Shown here piece by piece: positions 1-7,554 of a stretch of 64,000 nt of DNA. The notes under the pieces are model-generated. The model saw nothing but the letters and a program-made list of their open reading frames with translations, searched no databases and was not told the DNA's origin. The stretch comes from Spartinivicinus marinus (GTDB lineage Bacteria; Pseudomonadota; Gammaproteobacteria; Pseudomonadales; Zooshikellaceae). How positions within the stretch are numbered: position 1 is the first letter of the stretch; each line of letters opens with the position of its first letter. The DNA lies in the NCBI RefSeq assembly GCF_026309355.1, contig NZ_JAPJZK010000001.1, forward strand, positions 6,220,501-6,284,500. The letters are read 5' to 3'. A program made the position numbers and the translations under genes.

Positions 1-137
1 TTCAACTAGTAAACTATTCAATTATTCAACAACAGTCTTAAAGTATGCTATTTTATTGGCTATTATTGGAACATTTTTACTAAAATCAACTACCCTAAAT
101 ACTGAAGTAGTATTTTTCTTATACTTATAATAGCGCT

Positions 138-560
138 ATGAAAAAGCATATAACTTTTCTACTTGCCATACTCATTACGTTTGGACAAGAAACAATCTAC
201 TTTCAGAGTAAAGCTCAAGCGGCTTCCCGATCGAGCCTTTCTATCTGGGACATTGACCGTTCCCACATACTAAAGTGGACACTTTGGAGCTTCAACAGTG
301 ATTTTCAAATTACCGTGGTCAATGATCAAGCTGAACGGTGGGTTCAAACGGGGTTTAGTGGTTTTGCTGAAGGGGAATATCGTCGTATATCTCATCCGAC
401 TCTAGGGTATATTGGATTTGTTGCGGGTAGCACCTACACCAGCCGAATGGGACTCCCCTGCCGTAATTATGTCATTAGAGTAGAAGCCAGCCAGGATGCT
501 TTCCCTGCCATGGCTTGCTATCAACATAATAGCTGGCAATATACTCGCTCTGTTTTTTAA
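138..560 (+). CDS. Small exported protein, C-terminus like 17-kDa surface antigen
   Basis: This is a 140-residue protein starting with a lysine pair and a hydrophobic stretch, ending near an AQA-type signal peptidase site at about residue 29, so it is probably exported to the periplasm or cell surface. The rest has no motif I recognise with certainty. The last 40 residues hold two cysteines in a spacing (C, R, aromatic, about 18 residues, A-C, then a late W) that resembles the C-terminal domain of 17-kDa surface-antigen lipoproteins; there is no lipobox here. The ATG start fits the signal peptide. It stands alone, with the next gene 170 bases downstream. Function unknown. Confidence 0.6.
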   Translation: MKKHITFLLAILITFGQETIYFQSKAQAASRSSLSIWDIDRSHILKWTLWSFNSDFQITVVNDQAERWVQTGFSGFAEGEYRRISHPTLGYIGFVAGSTYTSRMGLPCRNYVIRVEASQDAFPAMACYQHNSWQYTRSVF

Positions 561-731
561 ATCAACTGGCCCTAATTACCTCTCAGAATCTGGAGGTAAT
601 TGAGTAGGCCAGCATTGATTGCTTGGCCTTAGCCTATCACGCCGTCAATACCCTTAGTTGCTATACTGTTAGCAGCTCAGCTTAATAACTGGACTTTTCA
701 AAACAAACTTAAGCGTGTTGGGGCTCGTAAG

Positions 732-1709
732 ATGAGTAAGTTAGGCAATAACCATTTAGCCAACCACATTATTGCATGGTTTTTTTTACTTACTCTATCT
801 TTTCTTGGTTGTTATTACCTAATCAGCCATGCCGTTTATATCAGCAGCCTACGAACACAAGCCAGTAGCATCGCGGATATGGTCACTCATGTCGGTCATT
901 GGGCTGGCCAGTTTAAAGGCGGTATTTGGGTCAAATCAGGTGTACGGGAACATTTTAATCCGCAAGACTATCTTGATAAAAAAACCTACGTTGTTGATCA
1001 GTTAAAAGACGATAAAAAAAGAACCATTATTGACCATTACCATTTAAAAAACCCATCCCTCATTCAAAGAGAGCTATCTGATATCACCCTTCAGAATAAT
1101 GCGAATGTTATATTTCGTATTACCTCTGATAATTTTTTGAACCCTCACAATGCACCTAATGGGTTTGAGCAAACAGCAATAGCATTAATTAAAGAAGAGT
1201 TCCATCGACGTGAGTATTATAAAAAAACGGATAGCCGTTTTCTCTATGCACGAGAAATTACTGCAGAAAAATCCTGCTTAAGCTGTCATGGTGACCCTAA
1301 AAATGCACCTAAAAAGCTACAAGAACTCTACCCAGGAGACAGCGGTTTTAACTACGAGCAAGGACGCCTAGCAGGTATCGTCAGTGTTTCATTACCTTAT
1401 AATAGCGGACTACTTATTCTACTCAAAAGCGTTAACGTTTATTCACTTATAGCAATAGGTTTATTTTTTATTCTCTTAATTTGTTTTATTTTATACATCC
1501 TTATCTTCGTAGTTAGCCCCATCAAAAAAATCACATCAGAAGCTTCAAAGGCAATTCAATCTATTCACCAAGATAGAGAAGAGAATATGACACTCTTTCA
1601 CACAGAGTACAAATCCAGCACCGAAATAAGGAATTTAAACAAGCAATTTAAAACACTATATAGCCTTATCAAAGACTTAAAAAAATTTATGAAGATGCAT
1701 GATTTTTAG
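732..1709 (+). CDS. Membrane haem c sensor-like protein (DUF3365/Tll0287-like)
   Basis: The protein has 325 residues: an N-terminal membrane helix (about 14-35), a periplasmic domain of about 200 residues, a second membrane helix (about 235-262) and a short HAMP-like cytoplasmic tail. A CxxCH haem c attachment motif (CLSCH, residues 182-186) followed by GDP and a later GxVSVS strand is typical of the DUF3365/Tll0287-like sensor domain. Such domains usually sit in front of histidine kinase or cyclase modules, but this protein ends soon after the HAMP-like helix with no output domain. It may sense redox state or a haem ligand and signal through a partner, or be a truncated receptor. Confidence 0.75.
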   Translation: MSKLGNNHLANHIIAWFFLLTLSFLGCYYLISHAVYISSLRTQASSIADMVTHVGHWAGQFKGGIWVKSGVREHFNPQDYLDKKTYVVDQLKDDKKRTIIDHYHLKNPSLIQRELSDITLQNNANVIFRITSDNFLNPHNAPNGFEQTAIALIKEEFHRREYYKKTDSRFLYAREITAEKSCLSCHGDPKNAPKKLQELYPGDSGFNYEQGRLAGIVSVSLPYNSGLLILLKSVNVYSLIAIGLFFILLICFILYILIFVVSPIKKITSEASKAIQSIHQDREENMTLFHTEYKSSTEIRNLNKQFKTLYSLIKDLKKFMKMHDF

Positions 1710-1751
1710 GGGATAGGGAGGAAACGAAAGAAGTAAAACCGAAAATACAAC

Positions 1752-1772
1752 AAGGGGCTGTTAAGCCCCTTT
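1752..1772. terminator. Bidirectional intrinsic terminator
   Basis: A perfect 8-bp stem (AAGGGGCT / AGCCCCTT) with a 4-base loop is followed by T residues on the plus strand and flanked by A residues on the other side. It lies between two convergent genes, the haem sensor-like gene and the PEP-CTERM-like gene, and can end both transcripts. Confidence 0.75.
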
Positions 1773-1782
1773 TACTACTACT

Positions 1783-2319
1783 TTAGCGGCGGCGTCGCTT
1801 GAGGGTACTGAAAAATAGACAGGTTAGGGACAAACTAAACAGTGCAATAATGGATGGTTCGTGAACACTGATTAGATTTTCAACACTCACTAGGCTTACC
1901 ATATAATTTCCATTCATGTTTCCAGAGGACCAGGTATTATCGGAATTAAGTACTAAGTTATTACCACTGGGAATCGCTGGAGGTATTACAGTATCTGTCG
2001 AGTTAACGTTTAATAAAGATAAGTTTGGATTGGTTAAATTAATAAATGCCATGGCAGCTGTTACATTATCAACCGGAGTATGAATACCAGGTACGCCTTC
2101 CATATCAAAAATAGCCCAATCAATTAATGACTGAAACCCAGTACCATAGTTTGGATCCATATCATCCACCGTGAACATACCGAATAACAGTAGAGGATTC
2201 ATAGTGTCTTCTACTTGAAATGAAACCAGTGCACTATGTCCTTTGGTTGGAAGTAACATCACCATTGACATTAATGAGCAAATAAAAACTAACTGCCTAA
2301 CTGAAGCGAATGTTTTCAT
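1783..2319 (-). CDS. Exported protein with PEP-CTERM-like sorting signal
   Basis: This 178-residue protein begins with a signal peptide (hydrophobic core about 10-25, cleavage near GHS-A at about residue 30). It ends with a tripartite tail: HEPS, a hydrophobic helix of about 18 residues and a final KRRRR. That architecture matches PEP-CTERM signals, which an exosortase cuts during export of surface or exopolysaccharide-associated proteins; the first P is replaced by H. The middle is rich in N, S, T and hydrophobic residues, as is usual for such proteins. No exosortase gene is in this window, so it would have to be elsewhere. Confidence 0.65.
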   Translation of the reverse strand: MKTFASVRQLVFICSLMSMVMLLPTKGHSALVSFQVEDTMNPLLLFGMFTVDDMDPNYGTGFQSLIDWAIFDMEGVPGIHTPVDNVTAAMAFINLTNPNLSLLNVNSTDTVIPPAIPSGNNLVLNSDNTWSSGNMNGNYMVSLVSVENLISVHEPSIIALFSLSLTCLFFSTLKRRRR

Positions 2320-2519
2320 ACAAGCCTACCTTTTGCTGGTTTTTGAATCCGTTTCCACTAATAAGGCAAGTGCTGTACCAGCGCTTATTAATCAGTCACT
2401 TATTGATTTTTACCAGTAAATCCAGCAGGTTTTGTATAAAAACACAACAACTATTTCAGTATCATTTCTATTTTATCAATTAAACTCTTGCGTTTTTGTT
2501 AAAGACACCCTAAAAGCAA

Positions 2520-3551
2520 TTATTCATTAAGTAATGGTATCGTTTGGCCCATAGCACTACTACGCTCTGCCAGCTGAATTATGTTTATAACAGCCAAAGC
2601 TTGCTCAGCGGTGACAGCCACCGTTTTATTATGCTTAATAGCCTGCGCAATATTACTAAAATAATGCTGATAGCCGCCTAACAGGGTTGGATAAATGGCT
2701 TCTTTATCTTCCTGAAACAACATACCATGCTTTGCCTCTACCTCTCTTGCCCAGTTTTCACTAGCAGGCCCTCTACCCTGTTTTAGCTGATCCTCTTGCG
2801 GGTCCAAGCCATATTTAACAAAACTGCCTTTAGTGCCTTCCAATTGAAAGCGTAAGCCAGGGCCTGCAGAAAACGGGCTGGAACAAAGTACTACTTCATG
2901 ATTGGGGTAATGCAACTGCACATGAAAATAATCAGTCACTTGTGAGTTTTCTCTTAACGCACGACAACAGGCGGTGATTGCTTTTGGCCAGCCAAATAAA
3001 CATAATGCCTGGTCAACCAAGTGAGAGCCTAAGTCATACCAAATACCAGTACCTTCACCTGCCTGCTCACGCCAACGTTGCCGACTAATAGGTCGAAACC
3101 GGTCGAAGTGGGATTCAAATACACGAATTTCACCCAGTGCTTTTGATTCTATAATTTGCTGTATGGTTAAAAAATCCCCATCCCAACGACGATTATGATA
3201 GGTTGACAGTACTAATTCTTTTTCTTTCGCTAGCGCAATCAGTTCTTCTCCCTGAGCTACCTGAGTAACAAACGGCTTTTCCACAATCACATGTTTGCCA
3301 TTGGCTAGAGCTAATTTTGCTAAGTCATAATGGGTATCATTAGGTGAAGTAATAATGACCAGTTCTGTCGTATTGTCTTTTATTAATTGTTCAGCCGTAT
3401 CATAAACCTGCATACCTGGGTTGTCGGCTAATACTTGTTCGCTTTTGCTCGAACTGATTGCAGTCAACTCAAATTCATTCAGGTGTTTAATAAAGGGTAA
3501 ATGAAAGGTCTGAGCAGAAAAACCATAACCAATAATTCCTGTTTTTATCAT
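2520..3551 (-). CDS. Gfo/Idh/MocA family NAD(P)-dependent oxidoreductase
   Basis: A 343-residue dehydrogenase of the Gfo/Idh/MocA family, acting on a sugar, cyclitol or related polyol with NAD(P). The N-terminus has the Rossmann nucleotide-binding loop (GIIGYGFSA, residues 5-13), and the family EKP motif with its catalytic lysine is at 91-93. A YDLGSH segment near residue 172-178 belongs to the C-terminal substrate-binding domain. Its start is 10 bases after the stop of the glycerate kinase gene, so the two are surely one operon. The closest named relatives are YdgJ/YvaA-like oxidoreductases. The substrate cannot be read from sequence; the operon suggests a sugar-acid or polyol route. Confidence 0.85.
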   Translation of the reverse strand: MIKTGIIGYGFSAQTFHLPFIKHLNEFELTAISSSKSEQVLADNPGMQVYDTAEQLIKDNTTELVIITSPNDTHYDLAKLALANGKHVIVEKPFVTQVAQGEELIALAKEKELVLSTYHNRRWDGDFLTIQQIIESKALGEIRVFESHFDRFRPISRQRWREQAGEGTGIWYDLGSHLVDQALCLFGWPKAITACCRALRENSQVTDYFHVQLHYPNHEVVLCSSPFSAGPGLRFQLEGTKGSFVKYGLDPQEDQLKQGRGPASENWAREVEAKHGMLFQEDKEAIYPTLLGGYQHYFSNIAQAIKHNKTVAVTAEQALAVINIIQLAERSSAMGQTIPLLNE

Positions 3552-3561
3552 CTATAAAACC

Positions 3562-4707
3562 TTAAAATCTCGTCATTTTTTGACAACAAATAACCTTTGC
3601 AATATTAAAAGCTGTATTTTCAATATTCTGTTCAGCATTCGTTAACGCATCAGTTAAATTCATAACCCCTGGTACGACACTAAAGACTGCATCAATCCCC
3701 TGCTGATAAACAACTTGGTAGTTATCGCCTAAACTCCCAGCTAATGCAATAACACGACAATTATACTGTTTAGCCAGTTTAGCAACACCGATTGGTGTTT
3801 TACCGTGAATAGTTTGACCATCTATTTTACCTTCACCCGTAATCACCAAATCTGCATCAGCCAAATAGTTTGCTAACTTAATGGCATCTAATACGATATC
3901 AACACCACTTTGCAATTGAGCAGGTAAACCCGCTAATAACGCAAAGCCTAAACCACCTGCTGCTCCAGCACCAGGAAAAGCAGCCATATCTCGCCGCAGG
4001 GTTTGCTGCACAACCGTTGCATAATGACTTAAATGATTTTCCAACTGTTGTAGCATCGTTACATCAGCCCCTTTTTGCGGGCCATAAGTATAAGTAGCTC
4101 CTTTAGGGCCTAATAATGGATTATCTACATCACAGGCAACTTTACATACAACACTTAGCAACCGACTATCTAAATAACTAAGATCCACCTGCTGTAGATC
4201 GGCCAGCCCTGCAGCACCTAAAGCAATTACATCGCCTGCCTTATTTAATAAACGGGCCCCTAAAGCCTGCAACATCCCAGCGCCCCCATCATTGGTGGCA
4301 CTACCACCTAAGCCGATAACCAGCTGTTTGGCACCTGCGTTCAGTGCTTCAATAATCAATTCTCCGACACCATAACTCGTCGCTTTTAATGGATTACGTT
4401 GCTTAGCCGGTACTTTCGCTAAACCCACTGCCTCAGCTACCTCAATCACAGCTGTTACCCCATCACCCAATAGCCCCCAGCAAGCATCAGTGGGTTCTCC
4501 CATTGGCCCGGCTATTCGACAGCGAAACTTATTACCATTGGTACCCGCCACCATTGCATCAACCGTTCCTTCCCCCCCATCTGCTACTGGTAGTTTAATT
4601 AACTCAGTATCAGGCAACACCTGTTGCATACCTCGCGCAATCGCTTCCGCCACTTCAATACTGGACAGGCTTTCTTTAAAGGAGTCAGGTGCAATGACAA
4701 TTTTCAT
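3562..4707 (-). CDS. Glycerate kinase (GlxK/GarK family)
   Basis: Phosphorylates D-glycerate with ATP, giving 2-phosphoglycerate (or 3-phosphoglycerate in some relatives) in the cytoplasm. The 381-residue length and the motifs are those of the GarK/GlxK family: APDSFKESLSS at the N-terminus, VADGGEGTVDA near 42-52, GLGGSATNDGG near 138-148 and ITGEGKIDGQT near 290-300. It is followed after 10 bases by a Gfo/Idh/MocA gene and preceded, across a repeat element, by the DUF993 gene. The context suggests that the neighbouring catabolic pathway releases a C3 unit such as glycerate or tartronate semialdehyde, but no semialdehyde reductase is obvious nearby. Confidence 0.93.
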   Translation of the reverse strand: MKIVIAPDSFKESLSSIEVAEAIARGMQQVLPDTELIKLPVADGGEGTVDAMVAGTNGNKFRCRIAGPMGEPTDACWGLLGDGVTAVIEVAEAVGLAKVPAKQRNPLKATSYGVGELIIEALNAGAKQLVIGLGGSATNDGGAGMLQALGARLLNKAGDVIALGAAGLADLQQVDLSYLDSRLLSVVCKVACDVDNPLLGPKGATYTYGPQKGADVTMLQQLENHLSHYATVVQQTLRRDMAAFPGAGAAGGLGFALLAGLPAQLQSGVDIVLDAIKLANYLADADLVITGEGKIDGQTIHGKTPIGVAKLAKQYNCRVIALAGSLGDNYQVVYQQGIDAVFSVVPGVMNLTDALTNAEQNIENTAFNIAKVICCQKMTRF

Positions 4708-4761
4708 TGGTTATTCCATAGCAATACTAAATTTATTTTTTGATCCACCATTAAAGCTAGC

Positions 4762-4875
4762 TGATATGGAGTAATAGGGTATTCTGTCGCGGCGACAGGG
4801 ATGTCGCTTTAGCTCTTGATAGGCCAAGGAAGGCATTTCAAGAGCGGCAGAAGAATAGCCTGTTATTCCATATCA
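4762..4875. repeat. 114-bp palindromic element, family A copy 1
   Basis: The ends are 17-bp imperfect inverted repeats (TGATATGGAGTAATAGG and CCTGTTATTCCATATCA, 15 of 17 matching). An inner inverted repeat, GCTCTTGA / TCAAGAGC, makes a second stem. Two more full-length copies, also 114 bp, lie at 14851-14964 and 33762-33875. This copy sits between the DUF993 gene and the glycerate kinase gene, where it may act as a terminator, mRNA stabiliser or processing site. Confidence 0.8.
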
Positions 4876-4920
4876 AACTCCAGGCTTCTTTTCAGTTTCT
4901 TTCACTATACCCTAAGCCTA

Positions 4921-6093
4921 TTAATCATATACACCATATACAGCCTTCAACTGATTTATCCGCCTCACTGCTAACTCAGGATCTCTTAATACACCCGCTT
5001 GATCCGCTAACCGAAATACCTCCGCATAATGTACTAAAGAACGAGCCGATTGCATCCCTCCTGCCATGGAGAAATGAGACTGATGGCCATTTAGCCAGGC
5101 AATAAATACTACTCCCGCTTTATAGTACTGAGTTGGCGCTTCAAATATTTTTCGAGATAAAGCAACTGTTGGGTTCATTAAACGAAAATAGTCCGCAATA
5201 TCCCCTTCAGCCAACTTCGCTAAAGCATGTGCAGCAACTGGCGCAATGGGATCAAAAATACCCAACAAACCATGGGAAAAATCTTCACCATCACCAGCGA
5301 TCAATTCTGGGTAATTAAAATCATCTCCGGTAAACATTTTCACTGTTTGCGGTAAGCGCTTGCGTAATGCCACTTCATACTCAGTGGCAAGCAAAGAAAT
5401 TTTAATGCCCGCTAACTTTCGCTGATTTTCATTAATAATGGTTTCTACGGTTGCCATGGCCTGCCAAATATCCGTACTACCCCAATAACCGGTAAGTTGA
5501 GGGTCAAACATATCCCCCAGCCAATGCAAAATAACCGGATAACGACAGCCCTGAATCAGTTCAGCATAAAGCCCTATGTACTCATCCGGGCTTGTAGCCA
5601 CTTTTGCCAACGCACGGGAAGCCATTAAAATCACCCTGCCACCCACAGCCTCAATAGCCTCTATCTGTTCAATATAGGCTTTGCGTACATCATCTAGGGT
5701 ATAGTTAATTTGCTCATTAAGCTGATCAGTGCCCACGCCAGCAGCTAAATCAGCACCAGGAATAGTTTTTGCCAATGAAATACTTCGCTTAATTAATTCG
5801 AGTGCCGTTGGCCAATCCACCCCCATCCCCCGTTGCGCAGTATCCATAGCTTCAGCCACTTTAAAACCCTGTCCCCATAAATACTCTCGATACGCCAAGG
5901 TTGCATCCCAATCCACAGCGGGAATACCTTGCCATGGATGCCGCTCTTGAAACGGATCAACCACCAGATGAGCCGCCGCATAAAGGGTCCGGTTCAAGGG
6001 AATTGTTGGCTTGACATCAGCAAACCCTTCAGCCGATAAATTGTAACGTTCCAATTTATTATCAGCAGTTGGCAGGTTAACAGAGAGAAGCAT
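4921..6093 (-). CDS. DUF993 family protein (dihydrodipicolinate synthase-like aldolase fold)
   Basis: I recognise this 390-residue protein as the DUF993 family, annotated elsewhere as dihydrodipicolinate synthase family protein and predicted to fold as an aldolase-type TIM barrel. Its reaction is unknown to me; a retro-aldol cleavage of a sugar-derived acid is the natural guess given the neighbours. It is divergent from the LacI regulator. One probable operator lies in the shared upstream region (6231-6248) and another inside its own codons about 12-18 (6039-6056). The ATG start at 6093 is kept because the conserved-looking N-terminus begins there. Glycerate kinase follows in the same direction after about 210 bases that contain a repeat element. 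Confidence 0.75.
   Translation of the reverse strand: MLLSVNLPTADNKLERYNLSAEGFADVKPTIPLNRTLYAAAHLVVDPFQERHPWQGIPAVDWDATLAYREYLWGQGFKVAEAMDTAQRGMGVDWPTALELIKRSISLAKTIPGADLAAGVGTDQLNEQINYTLDDVRKAYIEQIEAIEAVGGRVILMASRALAKVATSPDEYIGLYAELIQGCRYPVILHWLGDMFDPQLTGYWGSTDIWQAMATVETIINENQRKLAGIKISLLATEYEVALRKRLPQTVKMFTGDDFNYPELIAGDGEDFSHGLLGIFDPIAPVAAHALAKLAEGDIADYFRLMNPTVALSRKIFEAPTQYYKAGVVFIAWLNGHQSHFSMAGGMQSARSLVHYAEVFRLADQAGVLRDPELAVRRINQLKAVYGVYD
6039..6056. promoter_or_regulatory. Probable LacI-family operator inside the DUF993 gene
   Basis: AATTGTAACGTTCCAATT is a palindrome with a CG centre in which 7 of 8 arm positions pair. It matches the sites at 20424, 20622 and 14253 closely. It lies within the first codons of the DUF993 gene, about 40 bases inside the start. 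Its centre is 192 bp from the site at 6231-6248, a spacing that would allow repressor looping. Confidence 0.65.
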
Positions 6094-6230
6094 GGGCTGG
6101 CCTCCTGGTAATTATCTTAAATCCTTAAAATACAGGATAATTAATAGATTATACTAGTAGTAGTGTTATTAATGAAAATTCTGAAATCACCACCTTTAGG
6201 CAGTGCGCAAAGTTTGTTATTGTGATAAAT

Positions 6231-6248
6231 TAATGGAACGTTACAATA
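6231..6248. promoter_or_regulatory. Probable LacI-family operator in the lacI/DUF993 divergent region
   Basis: TAATGGAACGTTACAATA is a weaker palindrome with the same CG centre (6 of 8 arm positions pair). It lies between the divergent LacI regulator and DUF993 genes, about 67 bases before the ATG of the regulator. It would give both autoregulation and control of the DUF993 operon. Confidence 0.55.
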
Positions 6249-6314
6249 AACGTTTAGTCGTTGCAAGTGACCGCTTTACCAGTATTAGCATTATTCAGCT
6301 GAGTGGCCGAATGA

Positions 6315-7400
6315 ATGCTGAATATAGTTGAGAGACTGAGCGATCGAAACCATTGTGTAAAAAACAAAATCGAGAGAAAGCCTGTGACCAAAACAAGTAT
6401 TACCCTTCCTGATATTGCTGCTGCAGCAGGCGTTTCTAAATCAACGGTTTCGTTAGCGCTACAAGATAGCCCCAAAATAAAACCAGAGACCAAACGAAAA
6501 GTGCTCAAGGCTGCCAAACAATTAGGTTATGTGTACAACCGGGCAGCAGCCAACCTACGTCGTCGCTCATCAGAAATTATTGGTATGGTCATCAATGACC
6601 TCACTAACCCGTTTTTTGCTGAGCTGGCCGTTGCCCTGGAGCGCAGCTTTACTGACTCAGGCTATGTGGTCATGATGGCCAATACCTCTGAAGACATGCA
6701 GCAACAGGAAAAAGTGGTACGCACCTTTGCTGAACATGGTGCAGCTGGCATAGTCATCTGCCCCGTGTTTGGTACGAGTTATGAGCAACTTACCAGCCAC
6801 ACCATGAAAGGCTTACCCATTGTTAGTGTGATGCGTCCAATCGAAGGCAATGCGTGTGACTTCATCAGCCCTGACAATATTGCCGGCAGCCAAGCCGTTA
6901 CCGCCCATTTACTTGCACAAAGCTTTACACGGCTGGCTTTTCTAGGCGGCTTAGACAACACCTCTGTTTATGAAAGCCGCTTGGCTGGCTTTAAAACCGC
7001 AGTGAGTAAAGCAGGTATTGCCATGGAAGCGTGTGAAATATTACCTTGTCCCCCTACCCGAGAAGCAGCCGCCAAACTGATTATGGAGCGAGCCAAACAA
7101 GGCCCATTACCTGAAGCCATTGTTTGTTACAGTGATGTTGTTGCATTTGGGGTTTCCTTTGGCTTAGACCGCTCTGGGTTTAAGGCAGGCAAAGACGTTG
7201 CTGTTACTGGTTTTGATGATATCCAAGGCTGCAATGTCTTTAGCCCCTCCTTAACCAGCGTCCATATTTATACAGACCAATTAGCCAAATTAGCCTCCGA
7301 GAGCTTAATTAACCGTTTAAAAGACCCAGAGCGCCCTATTTCCAACCAAACCGTAATGCCGAAAGTTATGATAAGGGAGTCATCGATACTTAATAAATAA
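6315..7400 (+). CDS. LacI-family transcriptional regulator of the catabolic region
   Basis: A repressor of the LacI/GalR type: an N-terminal helix-turn-helix (LPDIAAAAGVSKSTVSLAL, about residues 31-49), a hinge, and a periplasmic-binding-protein-like effector domain ending near a GFDDIQGCN-type motif. From the ATG at 6315 it has 361 residues, with an unusually long leader before the HTH. A GTG at 6384 (residue 24), preceded by GAGAGAAAG, would give 338 residues and the usual family N-terminus; I think that start is more likely but cannot prove it. It is divergent from the DUF993 gene. Five CG-centred palindromes across the region are the probable binding sites. The effector is unknown, presumably a sugar or pathway intermediate. 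Confidence 0.92.
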   Translation: MLNIVERLSDRNHCVKNKIERKPVTKTSITLPDIAAAAGVSKSTVSLALQDSPKIKPETKRKVLKAAKQLGYVYNRAAANLRRRSSEIIGMVINDLTNPFFAELAVALERSFTDSGYVVMMANTSEDMQQQEKVVRTFAEHGAAGIVICPVFGTSYEQLTSHTMKGLPIVSVMRPIEGNACDFISPDNIAGSQAVTAHLLAQSFTRLAFLGGLDNTSVYESRLAGFKTAVSKAGIAMEACEILPCPPTREAAAKLIMERAKQGPLPEAIVCYSDVVAFGVSFGLDRSGFKAGKDVAVTGFDDIQGCNVFSPSLTSVHIYTDQLAKLASESLINRLKDPERPISNQTVMPKVMIRESSILNK

Positions 7401-7428
7401 TTTTCAATAAATATATCCTTCGCTGTGA

Positions 7429-7471
7429 GTCTATACCGCTTTTTCTTTACACCTAAAAAAGTGGTATAGAC
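7429..7471. terminator. Hairpin between convergent genes
   Basis: GTCTATACC followed by GCTTTTT pairs with AAAAAGT followed by GGTATAGAC with one mismatch, around a short loop. It lies between the ends of the LacI regulator and the convergent GMC oxidoreductase gene, so it may terminate transcription from both sides. Confidence 0.5.
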
Positions 7472-7554
7472 GTCGTTAAAACCAGAAAGCCTGCTTAAAA
7501 CAGCAGCAAAAATATAAAACACTGATAATCTGTCTTATACTTTATTACCAACAC

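Noticed and set aside
7268-7522. 84-codon frame on the minus strand after the LacI gene
   Set aside because: It overlaps the conserved end of the LacI gene and the intergenic hairpin, with no ribosome-binding site or family resemblance.
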